From NCBI RefSeq assembly GCF_019754945.1, contig NZ_JAEUWU010000005.1, forward strand, positions 62,001 through 126,000: DNA of 64,000 bases, given 5' to 3'. The position numbers and the translations under genes were made by a program. Under the pieces are notes generated by a model. It was not told where the DNA came from. It searched no databases and worked only from the letters and a program-made list of their open reading frames with translations. This document shows positions 43,506-53,329 of the stretch, in pieces (within the stretch, counting starts at the first letter, position 1; each line of letters opens with the position of its first letter). This DNA is from Corynebacterium pseudokroppenstedtii. Its GTDB lineage: Bacteria > Actinomycetota > Actinomycetes > Mycobacteriales > Mycobacteriaceae.

Positions 43506-44138
43506 TTACTCGTCGTCTTCGCCGAAGGGATCGGGATCGACCCCCGGTGTCCAGGTATTTCCGGGCACGGTCCACCCGTTGCGTTTAATCTTCTTCTTCG
43601 CCATGCGGGCCCAGCGGCCGATGAGCATGTCGGTGTAGAGGTAGCCGTCCAGGTGGCCGACCTCGTGCTGCAGGCACCGCGCGAAAAATCCGTAGCCTTC
43701 GACGCTCACTGGTTCCCCGTGTTCGTCGGTTCCGGTGACGCGGGCCCAGTGTGCGCGTCCAGTGGGGAAGTCTAAGCCGGGTACGGAGAGGCAGCCCTCG
43801 GCGTCGGATCCGTCGGTGGCCGGCATTGTTTCGGGGATCTCGGAGGTTTCCAGAACCGGATTGACCACGCATCCCTTCCGCCGTGGTCCGCCTTGAGCTT
43901 TCAGTTCTTCCTCCGACTTGGAGTCGCCGTCGGGACCTTCGATATCGGGGCAGTCGTAAACGAAGAGCCGCTTGGCAACTCCGATTTGGTTGGCGGCGAG
44001 GCCGACCCCGTGAGAGAGCTCGAGGGTTTCGTACATATCGGCAACGAGCTCCGCGATTTCCTCGGGCGACTCGGTAACAGGCTCGGTGGGGTTATGGAGG
44101 ACAGGATCACCAGCGATAACAATTGCGCGCACAGTCAT
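43506..44138 (-). CDS. def: Peptide deformylase
   Basis: Removes the N-formyl group from nascent proteins. All three motifs are present: [10 protein letters not shown] (motif 1), EGCLSVP with the metal-binding Cys (motif 2) and QHEVGHLDG with the HExxH pair (motif 3). The ATG at 44138 (210 residues, [14 protein letters not shown]) is the usual start position; the frame continues to 44168. The C-terminus has a ~25-residue basic then acidic tail. First gene of the minus-strand group with GNAT and xth. Confidence 0.95.
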   Translation of the reverse strand: MTVRAIVIAGDPVLHNPTEPVTESPEEIAELVADMYETLELSHGVGLAANQIGVAKRLFVYDCPDIEGPDGDSKSEEELKAQGGPRRKGCVVNPVLETSEIPETMPATDGSDAEGCLSVPGLDFPTGRAHWARVTGTDEHGEPVSVEGYGFFARCLQHEVGHLDGYLYTDMLIGRWARMAKKKIKRNGWTVPGNTWTPGVDPDPFGEDDE

Positions 44139-44222
44139 GGGGTATAGAGTAGTGGCAGTTCCTGACATGGTCAGATACGGACGGTCAGATAGGGACGGTG
44201 TGCACCCTATCTGCCGTGCTCA

Positions 44223-44675
44223 GTGCGGGTGATCTGCGGGTATTGTTTCCGGGTGCCGACGGAAGTAGCGGATGAGAAGAATGATTGCGGGGTGAATAAT
44301 AGGGTGACGACGAATGACGCGGGATCTGCGCATGACGAGGAGGGCGCTTCCGGCACCGCGCATGATTCGGGCACCGCGCATGATTCGGACGACACCACTA
44401 GCGATTCCCGCAATGACTCCCACAATGATTCCCGCAATGAGGACAAGACACGACGTGGACTCACTGACGACGAGCGACGCATGTTGGAGTTCGAGCGGCG
44501 TGTGTGGAGGAGAGATTCCGCGAAAGACGAGTTGATTCGTCGTCGGTTCAATCTGAGTCCGATCCGCTACTATCAGCGTCTTTTCCGGTTAATTCAGCGC
44601 AGGGAAGCTCTTGAGGAATTCCCGACCACGGTGTCCCGGTTGCTGCGGATTGCCAATTCCGATCGCCCGTACTGA
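44223..44675 (+). CDS. DUF3263-family protein
   Basis: The C-terminal ~65 residues (LTDDERRMLEFERRVWRRDSAK onward, in shorter form) match the actinobacterial DUF3263 pattern, a small helical domain of unknown role that precedes LytR_C genes in many actinobacteria. The N-terminal region is an Asp/Ser/His/Asn-rich low-complexity stretch with repeats of HDSG and NDSH type. The start is uncertain: GTG codons at 44223, 44253 and 44292 are all in frame and none has a good ribosome site. It is divergent from def. Confidence 0.7.
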   Translation: MRVICGYCFRVPTEVADEKNDCGVNNRVTTNDAGSAHDEEGASGTAHDSGTAHDSDDTTSDSRNDSHNDSRNEDKTRRGLTDDERRMLEFERRVWRRDSAKDELIRRRFNLSPIRYYQRLFRLIQRREALEEFPTTVSRLLRIANSDRPY

Positions 44676-44832
44676 TCGCCTGTAACGGCGGACCGTCCGT
44701 AGCGGCAGATCGTTCTGATCGCCCCCATCGGCCGCCGGTAATAACCAATGCGATGCAGCGAATGTGCGTCTATATTGCCGACACGGGGAATGAAATAAAA
44801 GTGACTAATGAGAAATAAGTTATTATTGTTTT

Positions 44833-46101
44833 GTGAATTTCGAAAACGAACCTGGACAATCGCCGCGTAACCATCGCGACCGCTCTCATAGTCGCGCCGA
44901 TAATCATCGCGATAACGATGATTTATTCGACGAGGATGTGCACACCGACGGTGCACGCGATGGCGCCTATGAGGATGAGGCGTTTAACGAACGATCCTTC
45001 GCTGACCAGGGGAAATCCGGATATTCCTCCACAGAGTCGGGCGATTATTCCGCAGGTGAAAGTGCTGCTCAGGGTGGGTACACCGGTTTCGCCGGCTACG
45101 GTTCGTACGACGAGACCCCACATCATCATGAAAGCTCTAGCCCAGAGGCCGCATCTGTGGCAGGCGCCCACGATGGCCACGCCACCCCGCACGACGGTTC
45201 CGTCAGGGACTCGGCATCAGCGTCGCGTGCGGCCGCGTCGGAACCCGTCGAACCCAATGAGCCCGCCGAGCCATTCGACTATGACGACCGCGCGGAATAC
45301 GACGAATACGACGAAAGCACTAACTATGACGAGGCAGCCGCGCCCCTAGCGTCGGAACTTGGCGCATCAGAGCCTGCACGTGCAGCGTCGGCAGAGGGCC
45401 AGCCACAAAAGACTCAGAAGTCCAAAGTTCCGCTGCGCACTATCGGCGTGATCCTGTTAATCGTGGCCGTCGCACTGATCGCGTTCGGCATCTACCACCT
45501 GGTGAGCGGCGACAAAGACGATGACAACTCATCGGCAAGTTCGACGTCGTCGTCGGCACCCGTGAACCCGGGGAATACCGGTGCGCCAGGGGCTGGAGCT
45601 GCCACAGATCAGCAACAGCCGGGCGATAATGCCAATAATCCGGGCAGCACCGCCGACCAGGGGCAGAACACGGCCGGCAACCAAGGAACACAGAACACCA
45701 CTGATAATGGCGCGGCTGCACAGGACGGAAACACGGGAAGCAACGGCACTAGTACCGATAAAAAGGTGGATAAGAGTAAAGTTCAGGTCACCGTTCTGAA
45801 CAACTCGAGAGTTCAAGGTTTGGCAGAGAAGGTTTCCAAAAACCTCAACGCCGATAGTTGGACGAACACCTCTTTCGGTAACTTGCCTGCCGACGGAGCT
45901 GCGGCTTTCCCCGGTTCGGTCGTTCTCTATGACGACAACGCAGATAGCAAAGCTGCTGCAACTGAGGTAGCCACGGCGTTGGGACTCAAAGCCCAGCCGA
46001 AAACTGACCAAACCAACGAACAACTGGCCAACGCGGAAATGGTGTCCGGCCAGCACCCGGGCTCCGTGGTTGTTGTGACGACGGCTGATATGAATCAGTA
46101 G
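44833..46101 (+). CDS. Membrane-anchored LytR_C-domain protein
   Basis: A 422-residue type II membrane protein: an acidic, repeat-poor cytosolic region (1-~195), one span (about 203-225, TIGVILLIVAVALIAFGIY), an Asn/Gly/Ser/Gln-rich extracytoplasmic linker (about 230-310) and a C-terminal LytR_C domain (KVQVTVLNNSRVQGLAEKV to VVVVTTADMNQ). LytR_C domains accompany LytR-CpsA-Psr glycopolymer ligases but lack their catalysis. GTG 44833 starts six bases after TATTAT, with no ribosome site, suggesting a leaderless transcript. Its place after a DUF3263 gene is conserved in actinobacteria. Confidence 0.8.
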   Translation: MNFENEPGQSPRNHRDRSHSRADNHRDNDDLFDEDVHTDGARDGAYEDEAFNERSFADQGKSGYSSTESGDYSAGESAAQGGYTGFAGYGSYDETPHHHESSSPEAASVAGAHDGHATPHDGSVRDSASASRAAASEPVEPNEPAEPFDYDDRAEYDEYDESTNYDEAAAPLASELGASEPARAASAEGQPQKTQKSKVPLRTIGVILLIVAVALIAFGIYHLVSGDKDDDNSSASSTSSSAPVNPGNTGAPGAGAATDQQQPGDNANNPGSTADQGQNTAGNQGTQNTTDNGAAAQDGNTGSNGTSTDKKVDKSKVQVTVLNNSRVQGLAEKVSKNLNADSWTNTSFGNLPADGAAAFPGSVVLYDDNADSKAAATEVATALGLKAQPKTDQTNEQLANAEMVSGQHPGSVVVVTTADMNQ

Positions 46102-46199
46102 CGGGCTGACCGATTGGTTCTACCGCACGACTTATGAACATTACGACGCTTGGCCGAAAGGCCCGGCGTCGTCGTCTTACGCCCGGAAGGTAGACCATA

Positions 46200-47420
46200 G
46201 TGACATCGGAAACACCTCCCACTGTCGCATTCAACGCGTCCCCCGCGCCGACATTGGGCGTGGAGTGGGAACTGGCCTTGGTGGACCCCACGACCCTGGA
46301 CCTCACGCCGCGTGCAGGGGAATTGCTGAACGTGATGTCCACGATGGATCCGCATCACCGCGTTGTTCGCGAATTCCTCTCGAACACGATTGAATTCGTC
46401 ACGGCCGTGTGCAACACGGTGGCCGATGTTGAAGACGACCTGCGAGAATCGCTCGACCTCGCCCTTCGCGCCGCGGATGATATTGGTGTCGAATTGCTCT
46501 CCGTCGGCACCCACCCCTTCGCCCACTGGGGTGACCAGGAACTCTCGGATAAGACGAACTATCAGCAAATCATCGAGCGCACTCAGTGGTGGGGCCGCCA
46601 GATGCTGATCTGGGGAATCCATGTGCACGTGGGGATCCGCTCGAAGGATCGGGTATGGCCGATCATCAACGCAATGCTGACCTTATATCCGCACATTTTG
46701 GCCATGTCCGCCTCCTCGCCCGCGTGGGAAGGGATGGACACCGGGTACGCCAGCAATAGGACGCTCCTGTACCAACAATTGCCGACGGCGGGACTCCCGT
46801 ACCCCATGACAACCTGGCGCGAATGGGAGGAATTCACCCGCGACCAGTTGCGCAGCGGGGTGATTGACAAGCCCGACGCCATGCATTTGGATATCCGCCC
46901 GGCAGGCAAATGGGGAACGATTGAGGTCCGCTTTGCTGACGCGACAACGAACATCCGTGATCTCAGCGCGATTGTTGCTTTTGTTCATTGCGCGGTGGTG
47001 TATTTCGATCGCGCCTACGACCGCGGGGAGGACTTGCCGAGTCTGCAGCAGTGGCACATCGTCGAAAATAAGTGGCGTGCGGCGCGGTATGGCCTGGATG
47101 CGATCGTCATTGTGGATCGAGACACCAATGAGAAGGATGTGCGCGACGACATTCGCGAGTGGGTTGAGCGGCTCCGGCCGGTTGCCGACGATTTATCGTG
47201 CCGACGCGAGTTGGAGGATGTCCTGACGATTGTGAAAGAAGGGGCGTCCTATGAGCGTCAGCGGCGGATAGCCCGCGCAGCAGGTGCCGCCCGCGAACCC
47301 GGCGTTCGTCTAGCTGGCGAAGCCGGGGCACTAGATGGATTTGCGACGCCGGACGCGTGGAAGGCTGCTGTGCGTGCGTCGATTAAAGAGTTGAAAGAGA
47401 ACTTCCCCGACGAGCGGTAA
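46200..47420 (+). CDS. Carboxylate-amine ligase, glutamate--cysteine ligase 2 (YbdK) family
   Basis: ATP-dependent ligase of the GCS2 family, 406 residues. Family landmarks are [11 protein letters not shown] (about 18-28), NTIEFVT, IHVHVGI (metal/substrate site) and IEVRFADA. Family members make gamma-glutamyl or similar amide bonds; many have only weak glutamate-cysteine ligase activity, and the physiological substrate is unknown, especially as corynebacteria use mycothiol. GTG 46200 has GGAAGG eight bases before it. Confidence 0.87.
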   Translation: MTSETPPTVAFNASPAPTLGVEWELALVDPTTLDLTPRAGELLNVMSTMDPHHRVVREFLSNTIEFVTAVCNTVADVEDDLRESLDLALRAADDIGVELLSVGTHPFAHWGDQELSDKTNYQQIIERTQWWGRQMLIWGIHVHVGIRSKDRVWPIINAMLTLYPHILAMSASSPAWEGMDTGYASNRTLLYQQLPTAGLPYPMTTWREWEEFTRDQLRSGVIDKPDAMHLDIRPAGKWGTIEVRFADATTNIRDLSAIVAFVHCAVVYFDRAYDRGEDLPSLQQWHIVENKWRAARYGLDAIVIVDRDTNEKDVRDDIREWVERLRPVADDLSCRRELEDVLTIVKEGASYERQRRIARAAGAAREPGVRLAGEAGALDGFATPDAWKAAVRASIKELKENFPDER

Positions 47421-47469
47421 CCCCTAGCTGACGATTCCCGGCCGATGGGCGGCTCACTGAGCGGCCGGC

Positions 47470-48177
47470 TTATTGAACGGTCGGGTACAGGCGATTAGCC
47501 GCATTGACCAGGGAATTAGCGGCAGAAGTGTCGGGATTAGAACCGAAACCGACGGTCCAGACTTTCCGACGATCATGGGCCGCATAGATCATGGTGACGG
47601 TTGCTTCGAAGATCGTGAACTGGTGGAATTCCAGGATCTCGACGCGACGCCCACCGTCAGCCAGGATGTGGGTCATGGCGCTGATAGCCCCCATCGATGT
47701 GATGGTGTGGGTGGAGGCGCGCTGGGAGGACGGCTGCGTACTGTCAGCCAGAGTGATGGTGTAGCGGCGGCGTCCGGCGCGCAGCTGCTCGTGGTTCAGC
47801 GATTGTAAGCTCAGCGCACCACCGGGAGCGCAAAACGTTTCCGTGAACGTCCGCCAGGCCATGCCGTGGGCTTGTTCCCGCAATCCGCGGGGCAGTCGGT
47901 GGCCGAATCGGGCGCGGAAGGGGTCGTCGGCAAAAGTGCGGCGAGTGGGCTGCGCCTCGAAGTTCGTGCCCTGGTTGGGTGTGGAGAAAGCTCTGGTGGT
48001 GTCCCGGGTGAATGAGTGTGTGCGGCGTCGGCTGGGGGTATAGATAAACACGTGGGCGGAATCCTTATTTCTTTGGCGCTTCACCCTGGTTACAGCTTTG
48101 TCCTGTGTCGACACTGTTCTGTGTCGACGGGACCGCGATGGTGCTGTGATGATGCTGGAAAACTGTTGGCCAGTCAT
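47470..48177 (-). CDS. Conserved-looking protein with a possible LeuA-like dimerisation domain
   Basis: I do not assign a function. The first ~70 residues are Arg/Thr/Ser-rich, while the C-terminal ~130 look folded, with GAISAMTHILADGGRRVEIL followed by a beta-rich stretch ending VNAANRLYPTVQ. The alternation of short helices and strands recalls the regulatory domain of 2-isopropylmalate synthase, but this is impression only. The start at 48177 is uncertain because the N-terminus is unlike the rest. It converges with the GCS2 gene. Confidence 0.55.
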   Translation of the reverse strand: MTGQQFSSIITAPSRSRRHRTVSTQDKAVTRVKRQRNKDSAHVFIYTPSRRRTHSFTRDTTRAFSTPNQGTNFEAQPTRRTFADDPFRARFGHRLPRGLREQAHGMAWRTFTETFCAPGGALSLQSLNHEQLRAGRRRYTITLADSTQPSSQRASTHTITSMGAISAMTHILADGGRRVEILEFHQFTIFEATVTMIYAAHDRRKVWTVGFGSNPDTSAANSLVNAANRLYPTVQ

Positions 48178-48355
48178 CGTGGTGGGCCGCTCAGTGTGAT
48201 CAAGGGCCGTGTGGTTGGGTCATGAGGATCGAGCGAATCCGTCGTGATCGGGCGGTGCCATCGCCAGTTGTATCCGGGGTGATAGCGCGGGGGCCATCAC
48301 GGGCGGGCGGACTGACGGGGCCTGGGGTTCTGGGCTCAATCCTGGGCGGACGAGG

Positions 48356-48508
48356 TCAGTCCTGCTCGCCGCCGAGGTCGCTAGCCTTAAGTACTCGTAG
48401 CGCGGGGGCCGCGATGAGGACCGACGCTGCGGTGACCTCGAGGGTGTTCGAGGTGGCCGGAGCCGAGTGCTTGAGGTTGCGAAGTCCCTTAAGGTTCGCC
48501 TTAAGCAT
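48356..48508 (-). CDS. Candidate leaderless gene for a 50-residue protein
   Basis: ATG 48508 opens a 50-codon frame with codons typical of well-expressed genes here (CTC, AAC, AAG, GTC, GCC). The product starts MLKANLKGLRNLKH, has a hydrophobic helix (about TLEVTAASVLIAAPALRVL) and ends in acidic GGEQD. No ribosome site precedes it, but a plausible promoter does: TTGCGT (48544-48539), 17 bases, TACAGT (48521-48516), with the ATG seven bases further. That is the geometry of a leaderless transcript. The frame is open to 48640, so a longer protein is possible. The rest of the 549-base gap (48178-48726) holds only the terminator at 48620-48683. Confidence 0.4.
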   Translation of the reverse strand: MLKANLKGLRNLKHSAPATSNTLEVTAASVLIAAPALRVLKASDLGGEQD

Positions 48509-48515
48509 GGTGGCA

Positions 48516-48544
48516 ACTGTATCGACGTCATGTGACCCACGCAA
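48516..48544 (-). promoter_or_regulatory. Candidate promoter of the 50-residue ORF
   Basis: TTGCGT and TACAGT hexamers 17 bases apart on the minus strand, with the -10 ending seven bases before the ATG at 48508. Confidence 0.35.
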
Positions 48545-48619
48545 CATGGTCTGGATACATGGTTGTATATCGGGGGTAAAACGACGCGGCGCCTGAGCTG
48601 TGGCTGAAGAAATAGAGCA

Positions 48620-48683
48620 TAAAAATACCCCCCTGAACATGCAGATTCTCGCAATGTGGAATATCTGCTTGAGGGGGTTATGG
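48620..48683 (-). terminator. Terminator-like hairpin after the M20 peptidase
   Basis: On the minus strand, AACCCCCT...GCAGAT pairs with ATCTGC...AGGGGGGT, with a small internal loop, and is followed by TATTTTT. It lies about 45-105 bases after the peptidase stop and would also insulate the small ORF downstream. Confidence 0.65.
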
Positions 48684-48726
48684 CGGGGGTAGTGGGCGGG
48701 GTGTGCTTAATCCTCTCCCGACACGA

Positions 48727-50169
48727 CTAGTCCCTGCCGAACCGCGCGAGGAAGAGCAATTCAGCGATGGCGAAATGCTTGATTTCGGACGGATCAACAG
48801 ACTCATTAGCGCTGTGAATGCGTGCTTCTGGTTCCTCGACGCCGAAGAGTGCGAGCTCAGCGTTGGGATTCGCCTTGAGCAGGCCCGCGCAAAGCGGAAT
48901 CGATCCGCCAGAGGCGTTGTACACGACGTCCGTCTGGAACGCGTCGGTCATAGCCTGGCCAAGAGTGGCGTGAAGCGGCCCAGATGTGTCGGCGCGGAAA
49001 GGCTCGCCGATCGACTCGCGCTCGATGGTGATGTGAGTGCCCCACGGGACGTGGTTTTCCAGGTGCTTGACGAGTGTGTCTTGCGCCTCGACGGGATCCA
49101 TGGTCGAGGGCACACGCAGGTTCAACACGGCCGCACAGCTTGCCGGCACGGCATTGATGACGTCCTTGGTGGGAACAGCGTCCAGAGCCGTGACCGTAAT
49201 GGCGGGCTGAGCGACAGTGAGGTCAGTCACGCTGGGGCTCTCGCCACGTGTGGTGCCCGCGGCTCCATACAGCTCAACTCCCTCCAGCACCGACGCGTCC
49301 TTGCGGAAGTTCTCCGGGTCGGCTTGGTTACCATCCCAATGACCCGAGGTATCCAAACCGTCGACAGTGAGAAGCCCATTCTCATCATGCAGCGTGCCGA
49401 GAAGGTGGATCATCGCTAGAAGAGCATCGGGTGCAGCACCGCCGAATTGCCCCGAGTGAACAGGCCCTTCCAGCGTCTGCAAGGTGACTTTTACTCCTGC
49501 GCTACCGCGTAACGACGTGCACAGCGCGGGTTCGCCAACACGATCGGAACCGGAATCCGCGATCAGGATGTCGTCGGCAGAAAAAAGCTCGGGGCGCTCC
49601 TCTAATAGTGCGTCTAATCCGGCACCGCCACGCTCCTCGGAGCCTTCGACAACAACGCGGATGCCGAGCTTCGGGGCCTCTGGGTGCAGTTCCTCCCACT
49701 CCTTGAGCCCATGGAGGGCGGCGAGGTGCATCACAACATTGCCCTTGCAATCCGCGGTGCCACGCCCGTACCACCGCCCATTGCGTTCCGTGAGCGTCCA
49801 CGGGTCGGAATCCCACGCGTCGGTATCCGTGGCCGGCTGGACGTCATAATGCGAGTACAGCATGACGGTCGGCATGCCGTCGCTGGGTTGGCGCAAGCCA
49901 ATCACGGCAGTGGAACCGTCGGCAGTTTTGTGCTTTTCGACGGGGATGCCGGCGGCCGTAAACGCGTCGACCACCCAGTTAGCGGCGCGAGTTGTCTCCT
50001 CCTCGAGGCCGGCGAAGTCGTGAACGGAAGCGCAGCCCACGAGCTCGGTTAACCACGAGCGAACGTCGTCCATTCGTGAGGTGACATAGCGGGTGGCTTC
50101 CTCGGGGGAATAGATGCTCGCCGTAGCCGTCGAGTGTGTGTCTTTGCTGTCTGCAGCGTCGTGAGTCAT
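48727..50169 (-). CDS. M20-family metallopeptidase (dipeptidase)
   Basis: Zinc dipeptidase of the ArgE/DapE/carnosinase type, 480 residues, cytosolic. Metal-site motifs are in order: LYSHYDVQP, GRGTADCKGN, EGSEERGG with the general base Glu, IADSGSD, and a late His in ASGGSIPLC region. The dimerisation domain lies at about 205-360. ATG 50169 (MTHDAADSK) is chosen; AGGGAG stands close before it, and the frame is open to 50274 through the CIRCE region. Transcription is divergent from groEL, with the CIRCE pair in between. Confidence 0.9.
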   Translation of the reverse strand: MTHDAADSKDTHSTATASIYSPEEATRYVTSRMDDVRSWLTELVGCASVHDFAGLEEETTRAANWVVDAFTAAGIPVEKHKTADGSTAVIGLRQPSDGMPTVMLYSHYDVQPATDTDAWDSDPWTLTERNGRWYGRGTADCKGNVVMHLAALHGLKEWEELHPEAPKLGIRVVVEGSEERGGAGLDALLEERPELFSADDILIADSGSDRVGEPALCTSLRGSAGVKVTLQTLEGPVHSGQFGGAAPDALLAMIHLLGTLHDENGLLTVDGLDTSGHWDGNQADPENFRKDASVLEGVELYGAAGTTRGESPSVTDLTVAQPAITVTALDAVPTKDVINAVPASCAAVLNLRVPSTMDPVEAQDTLVKHLENHVPWGTHITIERESIGEPFRADTSGPLHATLGQAMTDAFQTDVVYNASGGSIPLCAGLLKANPNAELALFGVEEPEARIHSANESVDPSEIKHFAIAELLFLARFGRD

Positions 50170-50244
50170 GCTCCCTAGGGTAGCGCCCTCGAGGGGAGGG
50201 GCAGCGTCGGACTGCAACCATCTCAACCATCTCAACCAGAAACC

Positions 50245-50270
50245 TTGCACTCTAAGCCCGAGACTGCTAA
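50245..50270. promoter_or_regulatory. Second, degenerate CIRCE element
   Basis: TTGCACTC, nine bases, GACTGCTAA resembles TTAGCACTC-N9-GAGTGCTAA with a few mismatches. It lies 7 bases before the better CIRCE copy. Confidence 0.55.
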
Positions 50271-50277
50271 ACAAGAG

Positions 50278-50304
50278 TTAGCACTCCGGGACTGTGAGTG
50301 CCAG
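50278..50304. promoter_or_regulatory. CIRCE element (HrcA operator) upstream of groEL
   Basis: TTAGCACTC, nine-base spacer, GAGTGCCAG matches the CIRCE consensus with a perfect left arm and two mismatches in the right. It lies about 125 bases before groEL, as expected for heat-shock repression by HrcA. Confidence 0.88.
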
Positions 50305-50346
50305 AGAGTTACAACAAATGTTCACCGGCCGTGGTGAGAGAAATAG

Positions 50347-52071
<1,725 letters not shown>

Positions 52072-52153
52072 TTAGAACCACATAGAGGCTGAGTTGTTGG
52101 ACCGCGGGTTTTCTAACCGTGCGGCCAATGACCGTAAGGCCTGATAAACACTG

Positions 52154-52187
52154 ACAGGCTGTTCCGAACCTGGAACGGTCTGTTTTT
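52154..52187 (+). terminator. groEL terminator
   Basis: ACAGGCTGTTCC, six-base loop, GGAACGGTCTGT forms a near-perfect 12-bp stem followed by five T's, about 85 bases after the groEL stop. Confidence 0.85.
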
Positions 52188-52345
52188 GTTATGTCGGTTG
52201 GCCCCATTCACCGTCGGGATTCCGGTCGTTTCCCCTGACGATTCGTGCCGGATCGCGGTGGTGTGGGGGAGATAACCCCCACATTAACCCCCCGACCTGC
52301 CTAGTTGATGCCCGGCTCAACGCCCGTTCGTCATAGACTTTGAAT

Positions 52346-53305
52346 ATGGCTGATGAAGACGATCGGAAAAAGGACACCACTAGCGCCGAGGACGGTGCTA
52401 AGGAGGGAAAAACCTCGAACGATGAGGAGTTCCACGTCGTCGACCTTGCTGATACCGAAGGCTATATCGTCGATGACTCCGATGAAGATGATCCAGTACT
52501 CATTACCCCCGATGGGCATCGTGTAGATACATGGCGTGAAAACTACCCCTACGACGAGCGCATGACTCGTAAGGAATACGAGCATATTAAGCGCGCCCTT
52601 CAGATCGAGCTGCTGAAATGGCAGAACTGGACGAAGGATACGGGCCAAAAGCACATCATTCTTTTCGAAGGGCGTGACGCTGCAGGTAAGGGTGGCACGA
52701 TTAAGCGCTTCAACGAGCACTTGAATCCCCGTGGTGCGCGGACCGTCGCTTTGGAAAAACCATCGCCGCGTGAATCCACGTCCTGGTATTTCCAGCGCTA
52801 CATTGAGCACTATCCCGCGGCTGGTGAAATCGTGTTCTTCGACCGCTCCTGGTACAACAGGTCCGGCGTCGAGCGCGTGATGGGATTCTGTACAGAGTCG
52901 CAGCATGCGGAGTTCTTGCGCGAGGTCCCCATGCTGGAAAACATGATTATGGGGTCCGGAATTAGCTTGACCAAGCTGTGGTTCTCGGTGACGCAGAAAG
53001 AGCAGCGCACCCGGTTCGCTATCCGCCAGGTTGACCCCGTGCGGCAGTGGAAGCTCTCGCCAATGGACTTGGCGTCCCTGGACAAGTGGGACGATTACAC
53101 GCGGGCCAAGGAAGAGCAGTTCCGCTACACGGACACGAACGAATCGCCGTGGATCACGATTAAATCCAATGACAAGAAGCGCGCCCGCATTAACGCGATG
53201 CGCTATGTGCTCTCGAAGTTCGAGTACACGGATAAGGACTACGACATCGTCGGCCAGCCCGATCCGAAGATTGTCAAGCGCGGCCGCGACCAAATCGGTG
53301 ACTAG
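52346..53305 (+). CDS. ppk2: Polyphosphate kinase 2
   Basis: Transfers phosphate between polyphosphate and nucleoside diphosphates. The 319-residue product has Walker A FEGRDAAGKGG (about 109-119), Walker B/lid FFDRSWYNRSGVERVMGFC, and SPWITIKSNDKKRARINAM. Single-domain PPK2 class I length. An acidic ~60-residue N-terminal region precedes the kinase. ATG 52346 lies six bases after TAGACT with no ribosome site, suggesting a leaderless transcript. In C. glutamicum ppk2 is also near groEL2. Confidence 0.93.
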   Translation: MADEDDRKKDTTSAEDGAKEGKTSNDEEFHVVDLADTEGYIVDDSDEDDPVLITPDGHRVDTWRENYPYDERMTRKEYEHIKRALQIELLKWQNWTKDTGQKHIILFEGRDAAGKGGTIKRFNEHLNPRGARTVALEKPSPRESTSWYFQRYIEHYPAAGEIVFFDRSWYNRSGVERVMGFCTESQHAEFLREVPMLENMIMGSGISLTKLWFSVTQKEQRTRFAIRQVDPVRQWKLSPMDLASLDKWDDYTRAKEEQFRYTDTNESPWITIKSNDKKRARINAMRYVLSKFEYTDKDYDIVGQPDPKIVKRGRDQIGD

Positions 53306-53329
53306 TCCCCGGTGATGAGTTTCTGGTGA

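Noticed and set aside
43506..44138. Unusual deformylase motif HEVGH instead of HExDH
   Set aside because: The metal-binding HExxH is intact, and variation at the fourth position seems acceptable in actinobacterial enzymes, so it is not flagged as defective.
44330..44450. Possible CRISPR-like or tandem repeat array
   Set aside because: The short repeated bases encode Asp/Ser/His/Asn-rich low-complexity protein in the DUF3263 gene; units are irregular and have no spacers. No CRISPR array, tRNA, rRNA or insertion sequence was seen in the window.
48220..48654. 144-codon minus and 124-codon plus frames in the gap before the M20 gene
   Set aside because: Arg/Pro/Ser-biased products typical of non-coding GC-rich DNA; the 50-codon frame in the same place has far better codon use.
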